DNA of 64,000 bases from Halonotius pteroides (GTDB lineage Archaea > Halobacteriota > Halobacteria > Halobacteriales > Haloferacaceae). Positions 49,721-59,321 of this stretch are shown piece after piece (the stretch's first letter is position 1; each line of letters opens with the position of its first letter). The notes beneath the pieces were generated by a model. That model searched no databases. It had not been told where the DNA came from and saw only the letters and a list, made by a program, of their open reading frames with translations. The stretch lies in contig NZ_QMDW01000003.1 in the NCBI RefSeq assembly GCF_003605635.1, positions 62,001-126,000 on the forward strand. The letters are read 5' to 3'. The translations under genes and the position numbers were made by a program.

Positions 49721-52081
49721 CTACGCTTCGTTGTCAGTGTCGTTCTTGCTGTCGTTGCTGCCGTCCGTACTGTTGTCGTTGATCGTAGTAGCTGGGCCGC
49801 TGTCGTCGGTTCCAGCATCGCTGTCAGCGTCCGCGTTGCGCTCGCCGCTGTTGTCGCCGAGTGCCGGCAGCTCGATCCGGACGGTCGTTCCGTTGTCAGT
49901 CTCGAAGGCAAGGTCGCCGTTGAGCGCGTCGACACCCCATTTGAGTTGCCAGAGGCCGAGTCCCCGGCCGTGCTGGAGGTCGGTTTCGGTGCCGGCGGCA
50001 AGCGAGTCGAGTTCTGCCGCCGGGATGCCCGGCCCGTCATCGCTGATGACGACACGACACCCCGCCGGCGTTGACGTGACCGACACCTGAACCGTTGAAT
50101 CGGCGTACTTGACCGCGTTTTCCAGCGGACTCACCAGCGCCGTTCGGAGCGTCTCGACGTCTGTTCGGAGCTCCGCGGTGGCTGGCAGTGCAGTCTCGAT
50201 GGTAGTCTCACTCTCCGCCGCCGCGACACTCTCAACTAACCCGTCGACGACGGCGACCACATCAACAGTGGTCGGATTTGGATCGCGTGCCACCAGTTGA
50301 TCGATCCGTCGGGCGCGGGTGCCGAGGGTCGCCAGCCGATCGGCCGCGGTCAACACCGTCTCGGCGTGGTCGCCCTCGGTGCGGTCGGCCAGCCGCTCGG
50401 CGTGGCCTTTGATCACATCAAGGCGGTTCCGGAAGTTGTGTCGGAGCAGTCGGTTGAACACTGTCAGCCGTTGCTCACGACGCTGCCGCTCGGTGATGTC
50501 GCGGGCGTTGATTAATACTGCTGGTTCGCCATCGTGGCTGATCTTTGAGCCGGTCGCCTCGATGCGGCGTCGCTGCCCGGCTTTCGTCTCGATGTCGTGG
50601 ACGTACTGATCGGCGGGGTTCCGGTCGGTGAGCACGCGCTGGGCCTGCTCGCGGGCGCCAGCAAGATCCTCCTCAACAACAACCGCGGCATACGACATGC
50701 CAACCAACTCTTCGCGGCTGTAGCCGGTGATGTCGGCTAATCGCTCGTTGACGAAGACGAACGATTCACCTTGGACGACCGCGATCCCGTCTTTGCTCTG
50801 TTCGACCAGTGTTGAGTACCGCTGGCGTTCGGTTTCCAGTTCGTCGATAAACCGCCGCAGATCGCCGCGCATGTCGGCCATCGCCGTCCCGATCCGACCA
50901 GGGATCGCCGCCGCAAAGGCGTCGTCGTCAAACGCCTGCCGGGAGAGGGCGTCGGCCTGGCTGGCGATCGTTTCGATGTAGGCTTTGGTGTTCCGGAATG
51001 CCGTCTGGAGGTCGCCGATCTCATCCTCGCGGCCCTCATCCTCGATCTCAACGGTCAACTCACCGTCGGCGATGTCGTCGGCCTGCCGTGCCAGCCGCTG
51101 GATCGAGCGGATCGGCCCGCGCTGGATCACCACGCCGATCAGCAGGAACCCAAGGAGTGTGATGCCAACGAGCGTCGTCAGATCGCCGCGGATCGACTCG
51201 CTGACCGCAAGCGCGTTCTGCCGTGGGGCCTCCTTGACAACGACCCAATCGACAGCCTCGCCGGGAACGCTGTGGTAGCCTTTGACGCTGTGTTCGGTTA
51301 GTACAGAGCCGTTCAACTCAGCACCAGGATCGGTATCGAGGATACGGTTCCCGATCGTCGTATTCGCGCGGTCGCCCTCGTAGGGGGTGATAACGTTCGT
51401 CTCGTTTTCGTCAAACAGGACAAAGGCGGTAAACCCACCCAGGACCTGCGTTTTGGTTCCATCGATGACGCTAGTAAACGACTCGGCCTGTACGTCTGTC
51501 CGGTACTCGCCGACAAGTACGTGGTCACCATCCGGGGTTGGCGATGCAACAGCGACGAGAGCCTCCGTTTCATCGGTGTACACCCACGAAAGGATCACCT
51601 CATCAGTGCTGTTGAAATTGAAGCCGACCGTTGGCTTCCAGTTGACATCGGTCACCGACAGCGACCGGCCAACGTAGGACGGCTCTGTGCTGGCAAGGAT
51701 CTGTTCGTCGGTGCCCTCAGAAAACGTCGCTGGACTGCGTTCGACCACCGACAGCGTTGCCACCTCCGCTGATAACGCCTCGCGTTCACGCGCCAGCACG
51801 GCTGCCGTCTCCCCGGGTGCCGACGGGTCGAGTCCCCGGTGACTTGAGAGGGCCCGAACCGTCTGTTGGTTGCCCTCGATCCACTGGGCGAGGGCGTTGG
51901 CCTCTAGTTCCGCGTTCGTCTCCATCGAGCGCAGCTGCTCGTCTCTGACGCTGTTGGTTACGTCGACCACGGTTGTCGCGGTGATCGCGGTGATCAGCAG
52001 GCCGATAAGCAGCGCGCCACCGAGCAGCTTCAGCGCGTACCGCGAGCGGATTGACTTGGGGAGCAACGATTCGATAGCCAT
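49721..52081 (-). CDS. Membrane sensor histidine kinase (Cache-HAMP-PAS)
   Basis: 786 residues. A first membrane helix (about 18-40), an extracellular sensor region of about 260 residues resembling a dCache domain, and a second helix (about 300-320, with LVGITLLGFLLIGVVI) precede a HAMP linker. A coiled region, a PAS domain (about 420-540, with ADITGYSREELVGMSY), the phosphoacceptor LLRHNFRNRLD, and an ATPase domain with ENAVKYA, SDDGPGIP and GRGLGLWQLK follow. The C-terminal 45 residues are an acidic asparagine/serine tail. It probably senses an external solute. Convergent with the 48117 gene. Confidence 0.92.
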   Translation of the reverse strand: MAIESLLPKSIRSRYALKLLGGALLIGLLITAITATTVVDVTNSVRDEQLRSMETNAELEANALAQWIEGNQQTVRALSSHRGLDPSAPGETAAVLAREREALSAEVATLSVVERSPATFSEGTDEQILASTEPSYVGRSLSVTDVNWKPTVGFNFNSTDEVILSWVYTDETEALVAVASPTPDGDHVLVGEYRTDVQAESFTSVIDGTKTQVLGGFTAFVLFDENETNVITPYEGDRANTTIGNRILDTDPGAELNGSVLTEHSVKGYHSVPGEAVDWVVVKEAPRQNALAVSESIRGDLTTLVGITLLGFLLIGVVIQRGPIRSIQRLARQADDIADGELTVEIEDEGREDEIGDLQTAFRNTKAYIETIASQADALSRQAFDDDAFAAAIPGRIGTAMADMRGDLRRFIDELETERQRYSTLVEQSKDGIAVVQGESFVFVNERLADITGYSREELVGMSYAAVVVEEDLAGAREQAQRVLTDRNPADQYVHDIETKAGQRRRIEATGSKISHDGEPAVLINARDITERQRREQRLTVFNRLLRHNFRNRLDVIKGHAERLADRTEGDHAETVLTAADRLATLGTRARRIDQLVARDPNPTTVDVVAVVDGLVESVAAAESETTIETALPATAELRTDVETLRTALVSPLENAVKYADSTVQVSVTSTPAGCRVVISDDGPGIPAAELDSLAAGTETDLQHGRGLGLWQLKWGVDALNGDLAFETDNGTTVRIELPALGDNSGERNADADSDAGTDDSGPATTINDNSTDGSNDSKNDTDNEA

Positions 52082-52216
52082 GCGGGGTTACACGCCGGAT
52101 GAGGTGGATCCCCCCTCGACGTCTATACCCCACCTATCCGAACCGTGCATCTTAACGCTTGGTCATGTCGTCTCGGTCGACACTGGGCACTGGTTGATCT
52201 CAACTCGCTCAAAACT

Positions 52217-52243
52217 ATGCGCCGTCCGGGAACTGAACCTCGG
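52217..52243 (-). repeat. Degenerate copy of the tRNA-Gly 3' end
   Basis: These 27 bases match 52305-52331, the 3' end of the tRNA-Gly gene, at 23 positions by hand count. The copy covers the acceptor 3' strand and the T arm but no more. Truncated tRNA ends next to a complete tRNA are typical scars of integrative elements; a decayed second tRNA gene is the alternative. Confidence 0.55.
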
Positions 52244-52305
52244 TCGCTCCCTTCGCTCCCTGCTTCAATTCCGTGGCGATTGTCACCTCACTTCGTTCTC
52301 AAAAA

Positions 52306-52376
52306 TGCGCCGTCCGAGAATTGAACCCGGGCTAGAGCCTTGGGAAGGCTCTGTCCTACCACTGGACCAACGGCGC
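52306..52376 (-). tRNA. tRNA-Gly (anticodon CCC)
   Basis: 71 bases including the discriminator A. The 7-bp acceptor stem GCGCCGT/ACGGCGC, D stem GTCC/GGAC, anticodon stem GAGCC/GGCTC with loop TTCCCAA (anticodon CCC), four-base variable loop and T arm CCGGG-TTCAATT-CTCGG all fold. No intron. CCA is not encoded; a run of T follows the 3' end and probably terminates transcription. It decodes GGG glycine codons. Confidence 0.93.
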
Positions 52377-52404
52377 GCTCGCTTTGTCGTTACTGTACGA
52401 CGAC

Positions 52405-52411
52405 GCATAAA
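52405..52411 (-). promoter_or_regulatory. TATA box of tRNA-Gly
   Basis: Minus-strand TTTATGC, centred about 32 bases upstream of the tRNA 5' end, leaving a short 5' leader for RNase P. Confidence 0.5.
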
Positions 52412-52588
52412 TCTCCTCTTTCAACGTCGTTGCGATTGTTTTTTCGAGCCCGTGTAATTGATTTGCTATTCGGAACATAGCTTCTTAGACAGGTACATAC
52501 TGACTCATATTCGACCATTTTGCGTATATGCGTCCACGCTCTGGTGGTAATACAAGCCTATTTGTCGATGCCGCCCATTAGATGTGGT

Positions 52589-53428
52589 ATGTCTACGACT
52601 ACCGCTCCCGTTTTGTCAGAGCGAGCGCCGCTTGACATCCGGTTTTCGACATCCGAGATAGAGACAGTTCGTGAAACGCTCGTTTCGTTTATCGAAGACA
52701 CCGTCGACGATGCCGGTGCCGAAGGCGCAACACTCGGGCTTTCCGGTGGGATCGACTCGACGACGACCGCCTACCTCGCGGTCGAAGCACTTGGAACCGA
52801 TGGCCTCCACGGGCTCGTCATGCCCAGCGAGGTCAACGACCCAGACAACATGAGCGACGCCGAGCGCGTCGCCGAGGAGTTGGGCATCGAGTACGACGTC
52901 ATCGAGATCCAACCCATCGCCGAGCAGGTTTTCGAGGCTGTTCCGAGCGCGACAGAGGATCAAATGGCGATGGGCAACGTCTACGTTCGCACGCGGGCCG
53001 TGCTCAACTATTTCGTCGCCAATGCTGAAAATCGGGTTGTCCTCGGCACCGGCAACCGTGCGGAGGCGATGACCGGCTACTACACGAAGTACGGCGACCA
53101 AGCCGTCGACTGTAACCCGATCGGCGGGCTCTACAAACAGCAGGTGCGACAGCTCGCCGACGCGGTGGGCGTCCCTGCTGATCTCGTTGCACAGACGCCA
53201 ACTGCCGGCATGTGGGACGGCCAGACTGACGAGGAGGAACTTGGCTTGGATTACGACACCGTCGACGCGATTCTCGCCCTCCACATCGATGGCCCGCTGT
53301 CGACGGCGGCGACACTTCGGATACTCGACGGCGTCGACCACGATCAGATCCAGCGTGTCGAATCGCTCGTTGCGGACAGCAAACACAAGCGTTCCATGCC
53401 GCCGGCCCCCGAGCCGCTTGGGGAGTAA
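52589..53428 (+). CDS. nadE: NAD synthase (ammonia-dependent)
   Basis: 279 residues. Joins deamido-NAD and ammonia using ATP. The PP-loop motif LGLSGGIDSTTT and the later GTGNRAEAMTGYYTKYGD segment bind ATP and substrate. The 'TPTAGMWDGQTDEEELG' block is the family's third landmark. There is no glutaminase domain, so ammonia is used directly, as in other archaea. A CCTATTTGTC element about 27 bases upstream and the ATG at 52589 fit a leaderless start; the open frame upstream to 52520 lacks similarity. Confidence 0.95.
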   Translation: MSTTTAPVLSERAPLDIRFSTSEIETVRETLVSFIEDTVDDAGAEGATLGLSGGIDSTTTAYLAVEALGTDGLHGLVMPSEVNDPDNMSDAERVAEELGIEYDVIEIQPIAEQVFEAVPSATEDQMAMGNVYVRTRAVLNYFVANAENRVVLGTGNRAEAMTGYYTKYGDQAVDCNPIGGLYKQQVRQLADAVGVPADLVAQTPTAGMWDGQTDEEELGLDYDTVDAILALHIDGPLSTAATLRILDGVDHDQIQRVESLVADSKHKRSMPPAPEPLGE

Positions 53429-53538
53429 CCCCTGCTGTTGGTGCCCAGCGCACGACCGCTTGAGCACCGAACATCCCACCACGCTGGTAGATAGCGACGA
53501 CGAAAGCGGTAAACCATCCCCTTGCTAATCGGCGGGCA

Positions 53539-53922
53539 ATGAAGGAGTACAAGATGCGTCGCGGGGAGCATCTGGACGATCGCATCCCCGACCTCAAGAC
53601 AACGATCGAATCGTACTTCGGCACCGTCACCGGCACCGAAGAACACAACGGCCACGATCTGTACGTTGTTGCAGACCCTGACAACGCTGTGTTTAAGCGT
53701 ATTCTCGCCGGGGCGGCCGAATACAGCGGCAAGAAAGACAGGATCGCGGTTCACTTCGAGGAGCGACCGGCTGAGGAGGTTATCGCTGCCGGCGAGGCCG
53801 ACGCCGCCGAGGAGGCTGTCTCGCTGAAAAACGAGTTCCTGCTTGAGGCGACCGGCCGTGACGCCAAATCCCGCCGGGAGTCGCTGAAGCGAGCGGTCGA
53901 AGACGACGCCCCGGACTACTGA
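53539..53922 (+). CDS. DUF5611 family protein
   Basis: 127 residues. It opens MKEYKMRRGEHLDDRIPD, then strands with HDLYVVADPDNAVFKRI and KKDRIAVHFEERPAEEV, and ends in a helix with KNEFLLEATGRDAKSRRESLKRAVED. I recognise the N-terminus as that of the archaeal DUF5611 family. Function is unknown. It carries no catalytic motif. Monocistronic, between nadE and the ROK kinase gene. Confidence 0.75.
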   Translation: MKEYKMRRGEHLDDRIPDLKTTIESYFGTVTGTEEHNGHDLYVVADPDNAVFKRILAGAAEYSGKKDRIAVHFEERPAEEVIAAGEADAAEEAVSLKNEFLLEATGRDAKSRRESLKRAVEDDAPDY

Positions 53923-53977
53923 TCACGCACACCGTTTTTTACCCACCGGTAACCGACTCTCGCAGAGTAAAAACACC

Positions 53978-53986
53978 CTAATTAAG
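53978..53986 (+). promoter_or_regulatory. TATA box of the ROK kinase gene
   Basis: CTAATTAAG, centred about 30 bases before the ATG at 54012; leaderless spacing. It argues against the GTG at 53988 as start. Confidence 0.5.
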
Positions 53987-54011
53987 TGTGATCGCTCCCC
54001 GAAGTCGGGTG

Positions 54012-54980
54012 ATGGCCGTCTACGTGGGTGTCGACCTCGGGGCGACGAATATCCGGGCCGTTGTCGCCGACGGCTCGGCGACAATCCTTGGGAGTGCCAT
54101 GGCCGAAACACCGCGCGGGCCAACAGGTATCGCGGTCACCGAAGCGATTCTGGCGTTGATCCGGGAAGCCTGTGGACAGGCCGGTATCACCCCCGGCACA
54201 GCGACCGCCTGTGGGATCGGTTCGATCGGGCCGCTGGATCTCGCCGCAGGCGTTGTCGAAAACCCAGCAAATCTCCCGGATCGGATCGATCGGATTCCGC
54301 TCACCGGCCCGATTTCGAAGCTGTTGGCGACCGACGACGTGTACCTTCACAATGACACCATCGCGGGTGTCATCGGCGAGCGATTTCACAGTGAACGCAA
54401 CCCCGACGATATGGTGTATCTCACCATCTCCTCGGGGATCGGCGCGGGCGTCTGTGTCGACGGCACCGTCATCGCCGGCTGGGACGGCAACGCCGGCGAG
54501 GTCGGCCACATGACACTCGACCCCCAGGGGTTCATGACCTGTGGCTGTGGCCACGACGGCCACTGGGAGGCCTACTGCTCGGGCAACAACATCCCCCGCT
54601 ATGCCGAACGCCTCCATGCTGAGGATCCGATCGAGACAGCACTCCCACTGGATGATCCTGATTTCTCGGCGGCGGATCTCTTCGACCACGCCGGCGAGGA
54701 TGAGTTTGCTGATCACGTCATCGACCAACTCGGCCACTGGAACGCAATGGGTCTCGCCAACATCATCCACGCCTACGCGCCACTGGTCGTCAACGTCGGC
54801 GGCGCGGTCGCGCTCAACAACCCCGAGTTGGTGCTTACCCCGATTCGCGACCGGCTTGATGAGATGGTGATGACGAACATCCCCGAGGTCAACCTCACCG
54901 ATCTCGGTGACGACGTGGTGGTCAAAGGCGCGGTCGCCAGCGCGCTCACCGGCGGGACGGGCGACCGCTCGAAGCTCTAA
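54012..54980 (+). CDS. ROK family sugar kinase (glucokinase-like)
   Basis: 322 residues. The phosphate-binding DLGATNIRAVV opens the protein, followed by GIGSIGPLDLAAGVV and the sugar-binding block with HNDTIAGVIGERF. EVGHMTLDPQGFMTCGCGHDGHWEAYCSG contains the ROK zinc-type cysteines and the histidine. Such enzymes phosphorylate glucose or related sugars with ATP. The substrate in this organism is inferred only by family. No sugar transporter is adjacent. Confidence 0.9.
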   Translation: MAVYVGVDLGATNIRAVVADGSATILGSAMAETPRGPTGIAVTEAILALIREACGQAGITPGTATACGIGSIGPLDLAAGVVENPANLPDRIDRIPLTGPISKLLATDDVYLHNDTIAGVIGERFHSERNPDDMVYLTISSGIGAGVCVDGTVIAGWDGNAGEVGHMTLDPQGFMTCGCGHDGHWEAYCSGNNIPRYAERLHAEDPIETALPLDDPDFSAADLFDHAGEDEFADHVIDQLGHWNAMGLANIIHAYAPLVVNVGGAVALNNPELVLTPIRDRLDEMVMTNIPEVNLTDLGDDVVVKGAVASALTGGTGDRSKL

Positions 54981-55063
54981 GCGGGCGTTAGTCATGATTG
55001 TTCACCGGTGTTGAAACTGCTGGAACCACAACTTACCCATACGTTGAGCCCATAGACCGATCC

Positions 55064-55390
55064 ATGTCCGACGAGAGCCTCAAATCTCGCGTTGAAACGT
55101 GGATGGTCAAGCAGATGCCGATCATCCAGATGCACGGGGGGACGAGCATGGTTCGAGAGGCCAACCCAGAGACCGGCCAGGTTGTCGTCGAACTTGGCGG
55201 CACCTGCTCCGGCTGTGGGATCTCGAATGTCACCGCTCAGAACATCAAGCGCGATATGTACATGGAGTTTGAGGAGATCGAGGATGTCCAGGTCAAAGTC
55301 CCCTCAACCGGTGATACCGGCGCGGATACGGTCGAAGGTGGCCGCGGCGGCGACGTGCAGTACTCCAACGAGTCAGCCGGCCACTTCTGA
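55064..55390 (+). CDS. NifU C-terminal-like Fe-S scaffold protein
   Basis: 108 residues. The NifU core has [22 protein letters not shown] with the CSGC pair that holds a transient Fe-S cluster. A helix before it ([19 protein letters not shown]) and a tail rich in glycine and aspartate flank it. The start ATG at 55064 has a CAACTTACC element about 31 bases upstream. It probably delivers clusters to apoproteins. Confidence 0.85.
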   Translation: MSDESLKSRVETWMVKQMPIIQMHGGTSMVREANPETGQVVVELGGTCSGCGISNVTAQNIKRDMYMEFEEIEDVQVKVPSTGDTGADTVEGGRGGDVQYSNESAGHF

Positions 55391-55425
55391 GCCGCCTACG
55401 GGCCGACAGCAACACCCCCAGACAG

Positions 55426-56883
55426 CTACGACAGCGACGTTTCCAACGCGGTCGCAACGGCTCTTGCTTTCTCCGCCAGTTCTTCGCTAATTTCCCCCGC
55501 GTCGACAGCCCCGTCGAGTTCGTCGTCGTCGACACGCTCGATAGTACCATCAGGATATTTCAGCACGTCAACATGAAGGTCGATGTAGCGAACGCCGTCA
55601 GGAAAACATTCCAGCGGCGTACAGACGTTGACATAGGTGCCGATGAGCTCCCCGTCGCGGTCGCGGTAGACGGTTGGATACCACCACCGACCCTCCTGGA
55701 AGCTTGTCGTTGCGGTGTCGCCGTCGGATCGCGGCAGATCAAGCCCATCGTAGCGGCCGCCGCCGGAGAGCTTTCGAACGAGCGTGATTGAGTCGGCATC
55801 CCGCTCGGTCACGGTGCCCGACCCAAGGCTGAACAGCCGCCCATCGGGTTTGCCGTGGTTGATGGCGATCTCGTCGCCGACAGTTGGCCCGAAGTTGTCG
55901 GCGACAACCGCAAACGGAAACCCGGCGTCGTCGTCGCTGATCTCGCCGCCCGAGCAGAGCGATTCGACGAAATCGACCGCCGAACTCGCGTTTTCACTGC
56001 CGGCTTTAATCCGATGGTGGCCGGCCATCGTCTCGGTCACCTCGCGGCGACGCCTATCAAGTGCAAACCGCGACTCGCGGCCGAACCAACACCACGTGCC
56101 GGCTTGCTGGCTGAACACCTCTCGTGGGGTCTCATTCCCGTCAGCATCCTCAACACCATCGCCAGCTAGCTCCGCGATGACGGTCTCGGCCTGTGCGGTT
56201 GCCGTCTCCAACGCCCCGCGGAGCTCAGCCATCGATGCGTCGGTCGCGGCGTGCTGCCACCTGATTCGCCATCCGTCGGGCGCGTCGATCTCCAGTAACT
56301 CCGCCATCCCGAGAAGCTCGCGGGCGGCAGCGTCGTCATGGCTATCGACTGTCGGTGACCCGTCCTCCGGACGCAGGGTCACGAGGTCAGTCGAGACCCG
56401 AATCTCGCCGCCCAGTTGGTGGCGACTGTCGCTCCACGGCGGTGTCGACTCTCGCACCTGCACCCGAACCGTCTCGCCGGTGTCAATGTGGCGTTCGACC
56501 GCCCCAAAGGGGAGATAGCCCTCGACCGAACCGAGGTCGACGATCGCTCCACGGCCCGTCGTGTCGGTGATCCGTCCGTCGATGACCGTGCCGACTGGGG
56601 CTGGATCGCGCCACCAACAGGTGTCGATACCGATGTCAGCGAGGCGGTTCGTTAGGGACTCAACCGCGGTTGGCGCGCCGGCGACCCCAACCCCCTGTCG
56701 GTCGCCCGTTGTTTCGATAGCGACATCGTGAGCAGCGCTATCGAAGTCAGCGTCGAACCGGCGTTCGATCGGTGCTGAGGCGTCGACAACCGTCCAGCTG
56801 GCATCGAGGGCTAACTTCGTTAGTGCGGTCGCATAGATCCCGCGAACCCGGACGCGTCGGTTGTTTCCGGTCGACTCACTCAT
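55426..56883 (-). CDS. FAU-1-type RNA-binding protein / RNase E-G-like with DUF402
   Basis: 485 residues. A VGTVIDGRITDTTGRGAIVDLG strand set with EGYLPFGAV resembles an S1-like domain (about 95-150). A central region with GTWCWFGRESRFALD and GHHRIKAGSENAS follows. The C-terminal DUF402 domain (about 370-470) carries YVNVCTPLECFPDGVRYIDLHVDV. This order matches FAU-1, which binds AU-rich RNA and has RNase E/G similarity. A role in mRNA or rRNA processing is inferred. Divergent from the UspA gene. Confidence 0.83.
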   Translation of the reverse strand: MSESTGNNRRVRVRGIYATALTKLALDASWTVVDASAPIERRFDADFDSAAHDVAIETTGDRQGVGVAGAPTAVESLTNRLADIGIDTCWWRDPAPVGTVIDGRITDTTGRGAIVDLGSVEGYLPFGAVERHIDTGETVRVQVRESTPPWSDSRHQLGGEIRVSTDLVTLRPEDGSPTVDSHDDAAARELLGMAELLEIDAPDGWRIRWQHAATDASMAELRGALETATAQAETVIAELAGDGVEDADGNETPREVFSQQAGTWCWFGRESRFALDRRRREVTETMAGHHRIKAGSENASSAVDFVESLCSGGEISDDDAGFPFAVVADNFGPTVGDEIAINHGKPDGRLFSLGSGTVTERDADSITLVRKLSGGGRYDGLDLPRSDGDTATTSFQEGRWWYPTVYRDRDGELIGTYVNVCTPLECFPDGVRYIDLHVDVLKYPDGTIERVDDDELDGAVDAGEISEELAEKARAVATALETSLS

Positions 56884-56988
56884 CGTTGCCTCCGGTGTGC
56901 ATATCTCACTGTAGGCGGTGACGCCGTTTGAAACGTTGTTGTTTAGGCTGTGGTCGGTGGTGTATCACCCAGTGGGATCGCGTCCAAG

Positions 56989-56998
56989 TTATTATATT
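56989..56998 (+). promoter_or_regulatory. TATA box of the UspA gene
   Basis: TTATTATATT, centred about 28 bases before the ATG at 57021; a strong leaderless promoter. Confidence 0.6.
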
Positions 56999-57020
56999 CC
57001 GGTACAGCAAACCCGTAGCT

Positions 57021-57452
57021 ATGTACGACACGATTCTTGTTCCAACTGATGACAGTGAGCCAGCCGGTGAAGCCGTCGACCACGGGATCGACCTTGCGGC
57101 CAGCTGCGACGCGACGTTGCACGTGCTGTCTGTCGTCGATAGTTCAGCGTACGCCTCGCTTGATGTAAGCTCCGAGCAGGCGCTCGATGAACTTGAGGCC
57201 CGTGCCGAAGCGGCAACCGGGGAGATCGCCGAAACCGCGGCTGAGGCCGGCATCGAGGCCGTCACCACCGTTTCGATCGGCACGCCACATGAACAGATCA
57301 CCGACTACGCCGAGGCTGTCGATGTGGATCTTATCGTTATGGGGACACACGGTCGTACCGGCCTCGATCGCTTCCTGCTTGGGAGTGTCACCGAACGTGT
57401 TGTCCGCGCCGCGCCCGCGCCGGTGTTGACCGTGCGAGCCACGGAGTCTTGA
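57021..57452 (+). CDS. Universal stress protein (UspA family)
   Basis: 143 residues. It begins MYDTILVPTDDSEPAGEAV and ends with the ATP-binding GTHGRTGLDRFLLGSVTERV motif, complete with the G-x2-G-x9-G-S spacing. It is therefore an ATP-binding UspA protein. Stress roles are known for the family; the specific signal is unknown. The frame upstream to 56928 is cysteine-rich and rejected. Confidence 0.93.
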   Translation: MYDTILVPTDDSEPAGEAVDHGIDLAASCDATLHVLSVVDSSAYASLDVSSEQALDELEARAEAATGEIAETAAEAGIEAVTTVSIGTPHEQITDYAEAVDVDLIVMGTHGRTGLDRFLLGSVTERVVRAAPAPVLTVRATES

Positions 57453-57491
57453 GGATGCGGGCACCTCTTGCCGGCCGGCCGGTGATCGGCG

Positions 57492-59270
57492 ATGCGTGAC
57501 TGGCTTTCCCACCGCGCGGCGGCAACCCCCGATGATCTCGCGGTGATCGACGCCGACACCGACACCCGGTGGTCGTACAGCGGCCTTGACGCCGCTGTCG
57601 ATGAAACCGCCGGCCGCCTTGCCAACCTTGGTGTCGACGCCGGCGACCAGATCGCTACCCTGCTGCCGCGCACTTTCCTTGGCGTCTGTCTCCTCCATGC
57701 AGCCCAGCGGCTCGGCGTCACGCTTGTCCCGCTGAATCACCGGTTGACAGCTGAGGAGCTTGGTGTACAGATCGACCAACTGGAACTCACGCTTGTTGTC
57801 TGCGACATTGACACCGAACCAACTGCCGTCGAGGCCGTCGAGGAGGTGCCGATCGCCTCGATTGACGAGCCACAGTGGGCGGCCGTCAAATCGTTCAAAG
57901 ACGTTGCGCCCGCGGCGATCGACCCTTTTGGGTGGCAACGCGAGGAGCCACAGCTGATCGTCTTTACATCCGGCTCGACGGGAGCCCCGAAGCCGGTTGT
58001 GTTGACGATGGGGAATCTGTTGGCCAGCGCCATCGCCTCGGCATTCCGGCTCGGCGTCGACCCAGCCGATCGCTGGCTGTTGACGCTGTCGCTGTATCAC
58101 GTCGGCGGGATCGCGCCGATCTTCCGGTCGACGCTGTACGGGACGGCCATCGTCGTTCGCTCCGACTTCGATCCCGGGCAGGCGGCTGACGACCTCGACC
58201 GCTACGACGTGACGGTCGTGTCGCTGGTGCCGACGATGCTCAAATCGATGTTGGATCGCCGCGGGACGCTCTCGGATTCCCTGCGGGTCGTCTTGCTCGG
58301 CGGCGCGCCGGCCGATGACGCGTTGATACAGCGCTGTGAGAACTACTCGGTGCCGGTACATCCGACCTATGGGATGACCGAAACCGCCTCCCAGGTGGCG
58401 ACCGCCCGGCCAACCGACGCCTTCGATCGACCGGGGACTGTTGGCCGCCCGCTGCTGTGGACCGATGTGACGGTGCTCGGTGCTGATGATGAGCCGGTTG
58501 CGCCCGGCGAGTCGGGTGAACTCGTTGTTAGCGGGCCGACAGTGACCCCTGGCTACGACGGCGAGAGTGGTGAGGCATTCTGCTCGTATGGGCTCCGCAC
58601 CGGCGATATCGGCTACCAGACCGAGGACGGCTCACTGTTTGTCGTCAACCGGATCGACGACCGCATCACCAGCGGCGGCGAGACGATCGATCCCGGTGCG
58701 ATCGTCGCTGTGCTCACCGACCACGCGGCGATCGAGGCGGCGGCGGTCGTCGGGGTTCCCGATGAGCAGTGGGGTGAACGTGTGACCGCACTTGTCGTGT
58801 CCACTGACGACGATCTATCCGCTGAAGCGGTCGACGGCCACTGCCGAGAGCACCTTGCGGGATTCAAATGCCCGAAAACGATCGTCTTCGCCGACGAACT
58901 CCCCCGAACCGCCTCGGGATCGGTTGACCGCCCGGCCGCTCGTGAGGCTGTGACCACAGCCATCGAAGATGCATCGATCGCGACCAACGCTGACACTGAT
59001 AGGGACGACGCCGACGAGACGGAACCGCCGATCGAGTCCGTAGAGACGACCGCGGTTGACGACGATGCCGATGATGAGTCAGGTATCCCCGACCGACGAC
59101 CGCCATCGGCGATGTCGCCGGCGGAAGAACCGACCACGACACCAACCGACACCGAGCCTATTCCTGACGCCGAATCCGACGCCGCGGACGACGATGGTTC
59201 GGCCGATACCGACGACGATGCTGCACTCGACGCCGACGACGATGCGACTGATCACAACGACGGTGAGTAA
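57492..59270 (+). CDS. menE: O-succinylbenzoate-CoA ligase, acidic C-terminal tail
   Basis: 592 residues. The acyl-adenylating enzyme has the ATP loop FTSGSTGAPKPVV, YGMTETASQV, LRTGDIGYQTEDG and the C-terminal catalytic lysine region FADELPRTASGSVDR. The short core (about 495 residues) and lack of a long N-terminal cap fit MenE, which activates o-succinylbenzoate in menaquinone synthesis. Residues of about 500-592 are a low-complexity D/T/E/P/A tail, unlike any family domain. Related AMP ligases cannot be fully excluded. No other men gene is adjacent. Confidence 0.8.
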   Translation: MRDWLSHRAAATPDDLAVIDADTDTRWSYSGLDAAVDETAGRLANLGVDAGDQIATLLPRTFLGVCLLHAAQRLGVTLVPLNHRLTAEELGVQIDQLELTLVVCDIDTEPTAVEAVEEVPIASIDEPQWAAVKSFKDVAPAAIDPFGWQREEPQLIVFTSGSTGAPKPVVLTMGNLLASAIASAFRLGVDPADRWLLTLSLYHVGGIAPIFRSTLYGTAIVVRSDFDPGQAADDLDRYDVTVVSLVPTMLKSMLDRRGTLSDSLRVVLLGGAPADDALIQRCENYSVPVHPTYGMTETASQVATARPTDAFDRPGTVGRPLLWTDVTVLGADDEPVAPGESGELVVSGPTVTPGYDGESGEAFCSYGLRTGDIGYQTEDGSLFVVNRIDDRITSGGETIDPGAIVAVLTDHAAIEAAAVVGVPDEQWGERVTALVVSTDDDLSAEAVDGHCREHLAGFKCPKTIVFADELPRTASGSVDRPAAREAVTTAIEDASIATNADTDRDDADETEPPIESVETTAVDDDADDESGIPDRRPPSAMSPAEEPTTTPTDTEPIPDAESDAADDDGSADTDDDAALDADDDATDHNDGE

Positions 59271-59321
59271 CTCCAAGCAGAAACCGAAACCCACACCTCC
59301 GATCACCGATTGCGGTGGGAT

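Noticed and set aside
52217-52300. A second, complete tRNA gene next to tRNA-Gly
   Set aside because: Only the 3' part matches. No anticodon arm, D arm or 5' acceptor strand can be found.
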